Assembly (NCBI GenBank): GCA_947683425.1
Contig: CANTUQ010000076.1
Span: 4,154,001 to 4,218,000, forward strand
DNA length: 64,000 nt
DNA from: Excoecaria cochinchinensis
Taxonomy: Eukaryota; Streptophyta; Magnoliopsida; Malpighiales; Euphorbiaceae
Reading direction: 5' to 3'
In this document: positions 44,184 to 55,539 of the stretch, piece after piece
Layout: every line of letters starts with the position of its first letter
Position numbering within the stretch: position 1 is the stretch's first letter
Made by a program: the position numbers and the translations under genes
The notes under the pieces: generated by a model
The model's database searches: none
Told to the model about the DNA's origin: nothing
The model's input: the letters and a program-made list of their open reading frames with translations, nothing else

Positions 44184-47020
44184 TGTAATGGCCCAAAAAT
44201 ATTTACTTCGGTGAATAGTAAAAGTGGGTCCAGGTGGGGCCCAAGAATAGTAAAAGTGGCCCCAGTAGGGCCCATGAATAGTAAAAGTAGGCCCAAGTGG
44301 GGCCCATGAATAGTAAAGGTGGAACCCATGAATAGTATTATCATCATTAATTGGGTCCCATGAATAGTATGGTTTCATGAATAGTAATATCATCATTAAC
44401 TGGATCCCATAAATAGTGATAGCATCTTTGACTAGGTCTGTGAATAGTGATTGTGGGTCCTACAAATAGTGACTTTAGGGTGAACAGTACCTGAAAATAT
44501 TTTATTTTACCATTAGAAAGAGGATGTTAAATGGAGGATAATGGTATAATCTGCTGTAAAAACAAGGTCAAATAGGCCCCCAAAAGTTAAACTGAAGTTG
44601 CCTCTAGTTCGGTTCGGTTGAACTGAAGTTTGACTCAACTTTGACCTAATTTTTATAAATGGATAGAGTGGATAAAAGGGTCTACTGTAAGAGGATTAAA
44701 GGCTTAGAATATTTTTAGAAATTTTTGACAGCATTAGAATTGTATTTTACAGTAAAACCGGACTGAACCAAATTGGACCGGTTTAAGTGAACTGAACCCC
44801 AAACGGACTCCGATTGAGCTAAAATTTTATAGAGAGACTAATTTTAATATTATAAGAACGATGGAATTGGTTGAGAGCAAAAATGAGTTCGGGAACATTC
44901 AATTACACTAAAATAGTGAAAAATGACCCAAAAACTGAAAATCGGACCAAATCAACTCAACCTTTTTTGTTGGACCTGGTTGAGTCCAATGGTACCCATA
45001 TAAATACACCTAAAAATATGGAATTCCCTTGGATTCCCTTTTATTACAGCCTCCCTCTTCCTCTCTTTTTGGCCGAATTCTTCCTCCTCTATTCTCTCCC
45101 ATTTTTCTTCAATTTTTCCTTCATCTCACCTCAAAATAAAAACTCTCTAACATAATTCAGCTCATCTAGAATCCATTGGTAGTCTTAGAATTTCATTTGA
45201 AGGAGTTGGTGAAATCTAGACTTGAAGTTTGGGTGTGAAATTGAGGTAAGAGATTTAAGTGTTTTTAATTTGGTTTTAAGGTTCCTAAAGGTAACATAGG
45301 ATGTGAGTAAGATGTTTATGAAGTTTGATTTTTGAAAGGAAGCTTGATTTTGATGAAATCTTAATTTTTATGGTTGGACATAATTATGTCCACTAGGTGA
45401 AGGAACCTCCAATCAAGCTAAGGGCGACAAAAAGGATAATTGAGAAGTATATTACAAGGATTTGAGGTTTGTGATTGCAAATTCCATTTAATTCCATGGC
45501 AAAAGTATGGATTTAGGTTATATTTGAAAATAAAGTATGTGATTTATGCATGTTTAATTAAAAATAACATGATATTCATGCTTAGGGATGTTAAAAATGA
45601 TGGTATGGCTGATTAAAATGAAGAAGTAAATTTTATGTGAAAAATTCCTTCTTTGGCCGAATGTGAATCATGTGATTTTCATGTGTTTTCATGATGTTTT
45701 ATGTATATTTATGATGGATCTATGGTATTTGGGATGTGAACTAATGTATGGTATGTGTTAGAGCATGTTAAAATATCATGAGACATGTGATTTATGTATG
45801 GACGAATGTATGTCATGTGTAAAGTTATGATTTTGATGTGTTTTCATGGAAATTGATGGTATGGTGGTGTTATACAACATGTAATTGGCCTAAGTAAATG
45901 ATAAAATTGATAAAAAGAATTAATGTAAATAAATTGGTATGTGGGCTGTATACATGTATGTATGTATGCATGTGTACCATGGTAAAATAATGAGTTTACA
46001 TGGCATGTGATGATGTAATGACGATAATCACATGTGTAATGATGAAATGGTATGAAAAAGAATAAGATATTATGATGATATACCATGAAATATATGTATG
46101 TCACATTAATAATGTGAAAAATAAAATAATATTGCCCTATGTAGTGATCTGGTAGTCAAGTTAAGTTAAGGATATGTTGGCATGACATAGGGACATAAGA
46201 CCGCAACTGTGAGCATAGCGTCTCACTTATCAATAGGCCAAAGATGGTCCTATTTCACTGTATCTGAATATTTTATTGTACTGTACTGTATTTAAAGATA
46301 GTGGTGGTCCCACAGGACTCCTCTGGTATTTTTTATGAACTTCTGGAGTTCACATCTCATTTATCCTATATATAGAGTTTGCTAGTGTATTACAAGGGCA
46401 TAAAGGTAAAAATCAGATTAAAATGGTTAAAATATGATTAAAATAATGTTTATGTGGAAAAAGGGCATAAATGTAATTAAATAAAAAGTTTAAGGGCAAA
46501 ATAGTAATTTTGTGCTTATGTGTGTTAAGGATTATTAATAAGGGTAAAAATGTAAATAAATGGTTAAATATGAAAATTTGCCACTTTTTAGGGGCAAATA
46601 TGTAATTTGGCATGAAAATGGTAATTGGAGGGTAAACCCGTAATTTGGCACGTAAATTAATGGTAAAATTGTAACATTAGTGAAAATAATTATACTAGTG
46701 GCATAATAGTAATATTATTGAATTTAAAATGAACTAATGGCATAAATGTAATTTTGGTGAAATATAAGTGAATTAAGGGTATAAATAAAATATTACCATA
46801 AATTAAGGATAAAATGGTAATTAAGATTAATTATGTGTTAATTGTGTAATTGCCCTAATTATATGATTTAAAGATAATTAAATATAATATTGCATGAATA
46901 ATTGGTAATTACATTGAATAAGTTTAATTATGAATAGTTAAAGGTTATTATTTATTGAATATTATTTATGCATGTGAAATTAGTTTAGTGAAAATTTATA
47001 GAATTACAATCACCAATGGG
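44184..47020 (+). repeat. Tekay-F family LTR J, interrupted
   Basis: Starts TGTAATGGCCC and then follows the F 3' LTR from 61915 onward, so it lacks about 180 bases near its start. It shares the repeated gaatagtaaaagtgggaccc tract (44207-44480), the TATA box (44999-45006), GAGGTAAG near 45243 and the long AT-rich tail. It stops at CACCAATGGG, where element F is inserted. No gene. Confidence 0.83.
44999..45006 (+). promoter_or_regulatory. Putative TATA box of LTR J
   Basis: TATAAATA in CCCATATAAATACACC, followed by a CT-rich leader. The aligned site in the F 3' LTR (about 62755) reads tgtaaaagg, so that copy has lost the box. Confidence 0.55.
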
Positions 47021-47085
47021 TGTAATAGCCCCAATACCAGGTTAGTCGTAAATAGTATTTTTCTAGAGTAAATAGTATTTTCGGG
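47021..47085 (+). repeat. Start of the 5' LTR of Tekay element F
   Basis: TGTAATAGCCCCAATACC matches the 3' LTR of F at 61721 for 64 bases, then Tat-E begins. The preceding ATGGG may be the F target duplication, but the right flank is outside the window. Confidence 0.85.
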
Positions 47086-49743
47086 TATAGACACCGGGTC
47101 CCGAGACAGCCCAGACCAGGGTTATCCAATGATGATAAATTGCTTATTCACGGGCAAAGATTTTGAAAGTGATGATTTACTTGTCAAATTTGCATTTTAG
47201 AATAAAAAATAAAAAAATAATAAAAATATTTTAAAAATTAGCTTTAAAAAATGAAGTTTGAAAATTTTAGTATTTTTTAGTTATATTTAAAAATTTTTAA
47301 AAAAAAATCGAAAATCGGATGTCGACGCGTAGCAGCGCACAGGGGCGCGGGCGCGCTCCTGCAGTGATCCGCGCACGCGGCGCAGCTCGCCCCCTGCACG
47401 CCCATTCTCGCCGATTTTTGCCCCAAAACGTGATTTTTCACCCAAATTGAGGTTTTTGAGTCCAAATTAAATTTTAAATCATTTTTTTAGATAATTAATA
47501 AATAAAAGCTGATTTTATCATTAAAAAAGGGCAGGAAATTAAATTAAAATAAAATTTCTATTCCTAATAGAATTAGGGTTTTATTTTTCCATCATATAAA
47601 TACTTTGAGATGAAAAAACCTAAGGGGGGCCTCTATTATTTTTGAGATCAGATTTTTTAGAGCTTTTCCTTTCTTCTTCTTTGATTTTTCTTCAAAAAAT
47701 TTCAGACTTCTATTTTTTCATTAACAAGGATTAATTGAGATTGGAAATTCAAGTTTCAATTCTTAAGAATCCAAATTAATTTCTTTGTTTTCTCCATAAA
47801 CAAAAGGAATTAATTTTCACTTTCAAATCAATTTTCAATCTTTTAAGCATCCAAATTAATTTATTTGTTTTCTCCATAAACAAAAGGAATTAATTTCATT
47901 GCTAAATCATTTGTTTGAGGAATTTTCCAAGAAGATCATCATTATTCAATCGAATCCAAATCTGAGGGTAAATTTTCTGGGCTCCGAACTAATTATTTTT
48001 TTTATCTTATTCTATTATTTTTTATTATTTTGTTCATGTAAATATTGTTTTATTGATTTTATTTCTAACATGTAATCAATTAATTTCTTTTGTCATAATT
48101 TCTTATTCTTAACATATAATTAATTTATTTTGCCATGATTTCTTAATTTTAACATGTAATTAATTTGTTTTTGCTTCGTTTTTCTTATTATTCTTAACAT
48201 GTATTATTTTTAACATGTAATTAATTAATATGTTTTATTTTGATTGATTTTTTTTTTTGCCATGTAAATATTTATGTTTATTGTGATAACATGTAAATAA
48301 TCAATTAAACATGCCAATCTTGCATTTTTAACTTAATAATCCTAGTTTGTCAACTAAATCAAATTGTTAATCAATTGTTGTTATTTTTTCCTTTTTGTTT
48401 GCATGATGGCCACGTGAACAGTGGCCATCCTTTTTCTATTCTCTTCTTAATTTCCATGCATGCATTATTCACGTGGGACCCTCTTTGTTGTTCACACACA
48501 CACACCTTTGTTTGTTCATTTTTATGTGTTTTATCCTTTTATTCATTTGTTTTATTCACTTGTTTGGATCACACATACATTATTTCATTAATTCATTCTT
48601 TCATTTATCCCTTTTATTTGTTTGATTTATTTACTTGGTTGGCTTAATTAAAATATTTGTTAATGGGATTTATTTAATTTAATTTAATTTGGTTCATTAT
48701 CTTATTTTATGCATTCCATTTTATGTTATTTATTTATTTTGCTTGATTTAATTGCTAACCTTAATTTTCTTTTTCTCTTTTTGGTTGCAATACTTTGTCT
48801 TTTTATTTGAGTGTTATATATGGGCAAGATGGGGGATCGAGGACTAAAAGCCTTCAAAGTTTGGTTTGCATCATTTTTTTTTAATTGTTGTATTTTTCCT
48901 ATTTTATTATTTTGTATGTTACATGTAAAATGTATTTTTGGATCCGTTTTTATTATGAAAATTCATGTTTTTTACAATGAATAAAATTGGAATTTTTTCT
49001 AATAAAACGGACCAATGTCCTATTTTTAACCAATAAAATCTCACTTTCAAACGGAGAATTAATTTTCATAAAATGGGATCACTCATCCCGTTTTCTCAAT
49101 CAATGCCCAAAAGCAATTCTCCAATTTTTTAAGTTAATAAAAAGGAACCAATGTTCCTAAAGATCCAATGAATATCCTGATTTATGTATGATGTATTTTA
49201 TTTTTGTGATGCAGTTATTTATTTATTCATTTTTTGGCCCTTGTAATTAATTTTTGGGGCAAATTTATCCTTTTATTTTATTTATGCCTTCTTTATTTTG
49301 GGGGATTGTTCAGTCCCAGATTTTTCTTGTAATTTATTTATTGCTTTATTTTATGCTTTCTTTATTGCTTTCCGATGTGATTGAAATGCACTTTAAATTT
49401 ATTGTATGATCGCGTGAGATTAGAGATGAAATTTTGTTTTGTTAAAAACTCATTTATAAACTTAACTTAAAGCATGAATAAATGTGAAGTTCCGAACACC
49501 TTCTCTGGTTTAAGACCCCCGAAGTTAGATGATCTTTCCCAATTTCTTGTAAATTGGGTGGCAACTCCAAAATGCCTCAAAGGTGCCTAAAGGTTTCATG
49601 GGATTAGATGCACCTCCCAATGTTCTATTGGGTGGGGGATTCCAAAATGTCTCGTATAACCCAAGATCAAAAAGACGCGAACCAATCCCTTGAATCCTAA
49701 AAGCGGGTTCAACGAGGGCCTTGCTGGTCCGATGCGCGTCACA
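47086..49743 (+). repeat. 5' LTR of Tat-E
   Basis: Starts TATAGACACCGGGTCCCGAG (TG changed to TA) and ends GCGCGTCACA, 2658 bases. Contains a GC-rich block (47322-47420), a TATA box (47595-47602), a CT-rich leader, tandem copies of a segment with ttctccataaacaaaaggaattaa (47790-47890), AT-rich sequence, and the gccttgctggtccga end block. No coding potential. Confidence 0.9.
47595..47602 (+). promoter_or_regulatory. Putative TATA box of the Tat-E LTR
   Basis: TATAAATA in CATCATATAAATACTTTG, about 170 bases downstream of the GC-rich block and followed by a CT-rich leader (47665-47700). Confidence 0.6.
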
Positions 49744-49744
49744 G

Positions 49745-49762
49745 TGGCGACTCCGCTGGGGA
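49745..49762 (+). other. Primer-binding site of Tat-E
   Basis: TGGCGACTCCGCTGGGGA, one base after the LTR end; differs from Tat-B by one base. Confidence 0.85.
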
Positions 49763-50670
49763 TGATCGAAACTTTACTTCGAAAGTGAATTAAGTTAAAG
49801 TTATAATTGAGTTATTAACAAATGAAAATTCCATTTCTCTTCAAAATTGCATTGCATCCATTAGAGCCTTAGAACTATGCTAGTTGGTCCCTTATTTTAC
49901 CCCAGTGCGTTCTTAAAGCACGACCCTACTTTCACTCATTATAGGAAAGTGGTCGGGATAATCACCAGCCCAAGCCTCGTACCATCATGGTATATCAAAT
50001 GGAGACCCAATCGGTCGTTATGCTCATGATGAGGTAGACCCGTTAGCAGGGACCATGCTTGGGTAGCCCTAAAGTATCATCACCCATGACCAAAGCTCAT
50101 GTAATGGCAATAGATACTTCCCCTAGGTGATATGTACCTTAATACGATGCTTGCTATGTGGGCCATTATATATTGAACAAAATCAACCAAATTAAATGGT
50201 CTTTTATCAAAGGCTTTCATGCCTCGGTGAACCCATCTTAATTTAGTTGACATGCTTAAATACATAAAGGCCAAAACTCATACATTTGCGCATTAGTTAA
50301 GAGACATTATGCTGCCAGTTTCCCATCGTGCACCATACGCGTCCATTGGGTTCCCCGTTAACCTATGGATCAAGTCCACCTAGGAAAGAGACCGCATTAC
50401 CTCGTGTGTGGGAGTAATAAGGTTGGAAGGATCTACTTGCTTGACTGTGATTGTAAATATTGCATAACACATGATCATGCATTGTATATGTCATTCATGC
50501 ATCATTCTAACAATTTAAATTTTTCAGCCATCATAGATTCATCTAAGTGGACTAGGGGTTCTGACGGTCGGATAGTAAGGATAAATCTGCTCTTTGAGTT
50601 GCCAGAATTAGTGCCTGACTGGGATTCCTAATCACTCTCATCAATCAGTGAATCATCTCTAGAATCATCA
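49763..50670 (+). other. 5' leader of Tat-E, conserved non-coding
   Basis: Closely matches the Tat-A leader, best over 49905-50400 (aatcaccagcccaagcctcg, gggaccatgcttgggtagcc). Small ORFs in it are not conserved in frame. No gene. Confidence 0.72.
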
Positions 50671-52089
50671 ATGGCAGAAGAGACTGAAACTTTGACCACT
50701 CAAGACCCTGCTAGGAGGCTAGAGGACTTTGAGCGGAGGATGTTAAATATGATGGGCACCATGGCCGAAAGGATTGCTCATCCTCCTGCTCCACAGGCAC
50801 CTACTGCTCCACAGCCACCTATTGCTCCATAACCACCGGCAGTCCCTCCTTTGGTGCAAGCCGAACCGCCTACTGGTGGGGAGGCTCCTCTCATTGGAGT
50901 TGCTGCCTGTCAACATATAAATGAGCACAGAGCCGCTGTGCCCATCGAGCCAAGAAGGGAAAGGATTCCTAATCCCAACGATGATTTCCTAATGGAGGAG
51001 GAAGATGAGGAGCCGATAGTCCATCAAGCTATGAGGGCCAGAGCACCCAGGGTGGAGGATGAGGCTTTGAGAGGCATGAGGCAGCAGATTGAGGCTATCA
51101 CCCGCTTGTTGTCAGCTGGGAAGGGGATCAACACGGAAGATAGAGATTTAGGGGATGAAGAGCTGCTGCCCCAACGATTCAAGATGCCCGAGCTGCCCAA
51201 GTTCGATGGTAGCTCTGACCCATCTGCACACATCAAAAAGTATACCCTGGTAATGAAAGGCACCGGGTTGAGTAAAAAGCAGAAGGTGTAATATTTCTGC
51301 CTAAGTCTGGTGGGTCCGGCAGTAGACTGGCATCACAGGCTGGACAAGAGGTCCAAGGAGGATTGGGACCTTTTGACTGAAGAATTCATGAAGCAGTATA
51401 ACTGCAGCACCAGGATGGAAGTCACCTTAAAGGACCTTGAGCTCTTACAGCAAAGGAGCAATGAATCATTCCATGAATACCTCACTAGGTGGAGGAATAG
51501 GGTTATGGAGATGAAGAGAAAGCCTGACACTACTGACCAGATCAGGTTATTTATCAGGAACTCATGCCCTTACTTAAGGGATTTGCTCAGCTTTAAGGGG
51601 CTCAGGGATTGGGAGTCACTTAAGGATATTGCTGTAGAAGCTAAGGAGGCATACCTAGCAAAGAAAGCAAGCCAAAATAATTTTGCTGGGAAAGGCTATG
51701 GGAACCAGTCAGGGTACAAATCAGGTGGTACAGGGAGCAGTAATAGCAAAAATGGCAAGACAGCAGAAGTTTCAGCTACTGGAGTTGGGCCAGGTCAGAG
51801 ATACTACTCCAACTTAGGCCGCTCTCTATCCTGGGTACTGGAGAGATTGATGAAAGAGGGCAAGCTGCGACCTTTGGCACCTAGACCAGCCATGAATCAA
51901 GGACAACCAGGGTATAGAGAGGACCAATACTGCACCTACCATCAGCACACTGGGCACCTGACAGATTACTGTCGAACATTGAGGAACAAGATCCAGGATC
52001 TTATTGACACCAATCAGATCACGGATCCCGAGAAGAGAGAGAAGAAGAAGAAGAAGAAGGCAGGCTACAATGCAGTCCCTCTACCATGA
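50671..52089 (+). pseudogene. gag: Tat-E gag (nearly open)
   Basis: ATG at 50671 (MAEETETLTTQDPARRLEDFERRMLNMM). About 470 codons with only two in-frame stops (TAA at about 50830 and 51289). Contains LPKFDGSSDPSAHIKKYT, HHRLDKRSKEDWDLL, LLQQRSNESFHEYLTRWRNRV, LGRSLSWVLERL and the zinc-like CTYHQHTGHLTDYC. Ends at a TGA after the KKKKKKAGYNAVPLP segment, where Tat-A and B carry on toward protease. Gag is much better preserved than in Tat-A. It is the only coding region of this element, which fits a copy that moved with enzymes from others. Confidence 0.88.
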
Positions 52090-52450
52090 ATATGATCGGG
52101 TCTTCTCAATCCACTAGTGAAAGTGGAGAAAAAGATAGTTGTTTTAGATGCTTGATTCTTTTCATTCCAAGAACTTTTATGACACAGTTTGCAGTTTGCA
52201 ATAAAATGAACAATTTTTGTTTATTTGTATGATATTTCTAAAAATTTCATTTCCCATGATCATGATACATACATTTTGACATTAATTCAACTAATACAAC
52301 TGCATTTAATCTCGAAACTTTGGAAAATCCAAAGAAAATCTTGATAGTATCTGGTATAACTCCTGAAGAGAGGAAATTTCTGAGAGAGCTAAAAAAAGAA
52401 AGAAAGAAGAAGATAAAAAAAAAAGAAGAAGGGCCTTTGCCTCGACATGG
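52090..52450 (+). pseudogene. Tat-E remnant of the protease-RT linker
   Basis: Short decayed match to the DSSCLDSLFMPELF and FNLGTLENPTKILVASDITPEER region of Tat-A (6500-6760), by nucleotide similarity, with frames lost. Protease and G-patch sequence is missing between gag and this remnant. Confidence 0.75.
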
Positions 52451-53049
52451 AGTGACATGCTGATAAGTGATAAGGACATTGTGGGAGCAACGCTGCTTCA
52501 ACATGCCAATATGATGACGAGCAGAATTTCAAAAAGCCGTTCCTCTGCATCCTCAACATCTAGGACGCATACAGTGCAGCTAAACAAAATCAAACTCCAA
52601 GTGCTACATCAGAAGTTAGACAAATAAAACCTTGAACCTTCACAAGAGATGTATAACTCATTAAAACCAAGCCTTGTGACTCCTTTCCTCACAACCGTTT
52701 GAGATGTTTACCCCAAAGCCAATCAAGACTAACCTTTAATCATATGAGACTAACAGGGACCCTTATAACAAAACTTAGGAGGACAACTCATTACCTCGCA
52801 AAAAAATAAAAATAAAAAAAAGGAGAGTTGTGTCCTAAACCATAGTTTTGTCCTAAAACATTTGAGGCCAACATACGACACCATCTCAACCATTAAAGGT
52901 TACATTAGAAATTGAACCACCAAAGACAATAAAAGGAAGGTACAAACTTTTACGGCCAAGATCAAAGTGAAGAAACTCATTACTTCAACTAGTTTACATA
53001 GGAGTCAAGATGGAATCCTTTGGTGAAAAAAAAAGAGAGAGAGAAAGAA
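52451..53049 (+). other. Non-coding filler replacing pol in Tat-E
   Basis: About 600 bases with no similarity I can see to Tat-A or Tat-B pol and no ORF. It sits exactly where RT, both RNase H domains and integrase should be. Origin unknown; it could be captured sequence or heavily decayed element sequence. Confidence 0.5.
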
Positions 53050-53145
53050 CACTGTCAAAAGGAGCAGCCATCCTGGCTGGCAATGACGAAAGAGAATTCA
53101 AAGAAACCAATCGACACTGACAGACTGAAGGAGGTTCCATGGAAA
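53050..53145 (+). pseudogene. Tat-E pol C-terminal remnant
   Basis: Nucleotides around ggcagccatcctggctggcaatgac and gacagactgaaggaggttccatgg match the last 80 bases of Tat-A pol (about 9850-9930). This marks the end of the deleted pol. Confidence 0.75.
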
Positions 53146-54323
53146 AGGCTAAAAAAATAAATAAATAATAAATGCCCCGCGGGTCGAAAATCGAAAAAGG
53201 AGACCTTGCTAAAATTGGGCATCCTGCAAGAAAAAAAAGGCATTCTGGGCAAAAATTAAGGGCTGAGAGAAAATATTCAATCATGAAAACCCGAGAGGGC
53301 TGATTGATAACAGGAGTTTGATGCTTTCAAAATCCATCCCGAGATTAGATGTGGTTTTATATTCTTGAGATTAATGTCAAACAATGATCATGTTTAATGA
53401 AATCAAATTAAAACACATGCATTTATGCAATGGTATATTGATGTGATCAGAGCAGTTCACTTTGTGTGATCAAAGTCATCCACCGTCTATCCTCTGCTAT
53501 TCTCACCACTCAAGCGCTTTAGCTGACTCATCCTGCTATTAAACGTTAAGCCAATCCTACAGCATCCTCATGATAAGAATCAAGATGCAACCATGATCTA
53601 AGACGCCTAAAAGATTTTTGCCAATAGCTTTAACAATCTGCAAAAAAAAAAAAGACAAAGCCGTTAGAGATGAAAACCGTAACTGGCGCTCTAAGCAAAA
53701 GTTAGGCAAAAGGATAGGGTGAAAACCTGAAAACAGGCAGTCTGTCCTTTAAAAAAATAATAAAAAAAAGCCGCTGGATTGGGGTTAGGTCCTTTCTAGG
53801 CAAAAATAAGGCACAGGGTCATGTGAAAATCCGCAAAGGACGCATTTTCCGCTAAGAAAAGCTAGTGTGAAAATCCACAAGGGACGCACTACCTTTAAAA
53901 AATGACTACAGGTATCAAATGAGAACCTCACAATCCCAAAGACATGAAATTCAAAAGCAATTCCAAAGAGCATTGATCCTACAGCAAGTTGAACCCAGCT
54001 CGGCTATCTCCTCCAAACTCCCTTATATGAAATCTTATTTTGCATTTCTGCATGACACATACATTTCACGTACATGCTCACTATTTTTCCTGCATATTTG
54101 GTTTTCCAGTTTTGCAGAAAGAGAGACTCAATGCGGACACTGACAAAAGCTGAGTGACAACATCAATCCAGACATCAATTCAAGCATCAACCAAAGACCT
54201 CTCAGGGGGCAACCATCCAAAATGACATCAATTCAAGCATCAACCAAAGACCTCTCAGGGGGCAACCATCCAAAGACCTCTCAGGAGGCAAATCAACCAA
54301 AGGGCTCATAGACAGCACCAATT
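53146..54323 (+). other. Tat-E 3' UTR, first part
   Basis: Conserved modules at 53170-53330 and 53660-53900 match Tat-A. Between them lies AT-rich unplaced sequence. At about 54172-54275 a roughly 50-base phrase (catcaattcaagcatcaacc, cctctcagggggcaaccatcc) occurs twice in tandem with a third partial copy. No gene. Confidence 0.65.
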
Positions 54324-55125
54324 CAGAAGGGTTAGCACGATGACGGCACTACTACTCCACGGAGGGTTAGCACGATCACGGTACTGCCACTTCACTAACT
54401 CAGAAGGGTTAGCACGATGGCAGTACCACCATTCTACAGAAGGTTAGCACGACCACGGCACTACCACTTTAGAAGGGTTAACACGATGACGGCACTACCA
54501 CTCCACGGAGGGTTAGCACGATCACGGCACTACCACTTCACTAACTTAGAAGGGTTAGCACGATAGCGGCACTACCATTCTACGGAAGGTTAGCACGACC
54601 ACTACACTACCAGTTCATAAGGGTTAGCACGATGACGACACTACCACTCCACGGAGGGTTAGCACGATCACGGCACTACCGCTTCACCAACTCAGAAGGG
54701 TTAGCACGATGACGACACTACCATTCTATGGAAGGTTAGCACGACCACTGCACTACCACTTTAGAAGGGTTAGCACGATGACGGCACTACCACTCCACGG
54801 AGGGTTAGCACGATCAGAGCACTACCACTTCACCAACTCAGAAGGGTTAGCACGATGGCGGCACTACCATTCTACGGAAGGTTAGCACGACCACGGCACT
54901 ACCACTTCAGAAGGATTAGCATGATGACGGCACTACCACTCCACGGAGGGTTAGCACGATCACGGCACTACCGCTTCACAACTCCAAAGGGTTAGCACGA
55001 TGGCAGCAATACCATTCTACGGAAGGTTAGCACGACCACGGCACTACCACTTCAGAAGGGTTAGCACGATGATGGCACTACCACTCTACGGAGGGTTAGC
55101 ACGATCACGACACTACCGCTTCAAC
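54324..55125 (+). repeat. Higher-order tandem array in the Tat-E 3' UTR
   Basis: Monomers of about 32-44 bases built on GGTTAGCACGAT(C/G)ACGGCACTACCA come in four types in fixed order (ending ctccacgg, cttcacc, attctacgg, cttcag). One set of four has a period of about 146 bases: successive first-type starts near 54331, 54477, 54622, 54769, 54914 and 55060. The sequence is unrelated to the Tat-A hairpin array but sits in the same place, just before the PPT. Confidence 0.93.
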
Positions 55126-55268
55126 ACGGGATAACACGCCGACAACATGGCGACGACCACCACAATAGCATCACCTAGTTCGGAAAGATAGCTGCCTCAG
55201 GTATGTGTCTCTTTCCTTATTTTCCTTGAGTTCAGGTTCACCTAGACACTAGTGTACTAGCTTCCCCT

Positions 55269-55282
55269 AAACTGGGGGCAAC
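55269..55282 (+). other. Polypurine tract of Tat-E
   Basis: AAACTGGGGGCAAC immediately before the 3' LTR start TGTAGACACC. Confidence 0.8.
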
Positions 55283-55377
55283 TGTAGACACCGAGTCCCG
55301 AGGCAGCCCAGACCAGGGTTACCTAATAATGATAAATTGCTTATTAACGGGCAAAGAGTTTGAAAGTGATGATTTAC
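55283..55377 (+). repeat. 3' LTR of Tat-E, first 95 bases
   Basis: TGTAGACACCGAGTCCCGAGG matches 47086-47180 up to gatgatttact. After this point the order breaks. Confidence 0.88.
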
Positions 55378-55539
55378 TGCCCTTTTTTAATGATAAAATC
55401 AGCTTTTATTTATTAATTATCTAAAAAAATGATTTAGAATTTAATTTGCACTCAAAAACCTCAATTTGGGAAAAAAAATCACTATTGGGGCAAAAATCGG
55501 CGGAAAACAGCGAAATCGGCAAGAATGGGCGTGCAGGGG
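55377..55539 (-). repeat. Inverted LTR segment at the end of Tat-E
   Basis: This is the reverse complement of 47388-47525 in the 5' LTR, with a small insertion near 55505. The remaining 2.2 kb of the 3' LTR is missing. Immediately after it the F LTR resumes. Confidence 0.88.

Noticed and set aside
44154..44396. Repetitive ORFs of GPHxxxFTIHG type, also at 61885-62082
   Set aside because: Translation of the gaatagtaaaagtgggaccc short repeats in J and F LTRs.
48375..48647. ORF with hydrophobic residues resembling a membrane protein
   Set aside because: AT/T-rich LTR sequence of Tat-E; not shared with other Tat LTRs.
54324..55125. Possible CRISPR-like or minisatellite array of independent origin
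   Set aside because: No unique spacers; lies directly before the PPT of Tat-E, so it is part of the element UTR.
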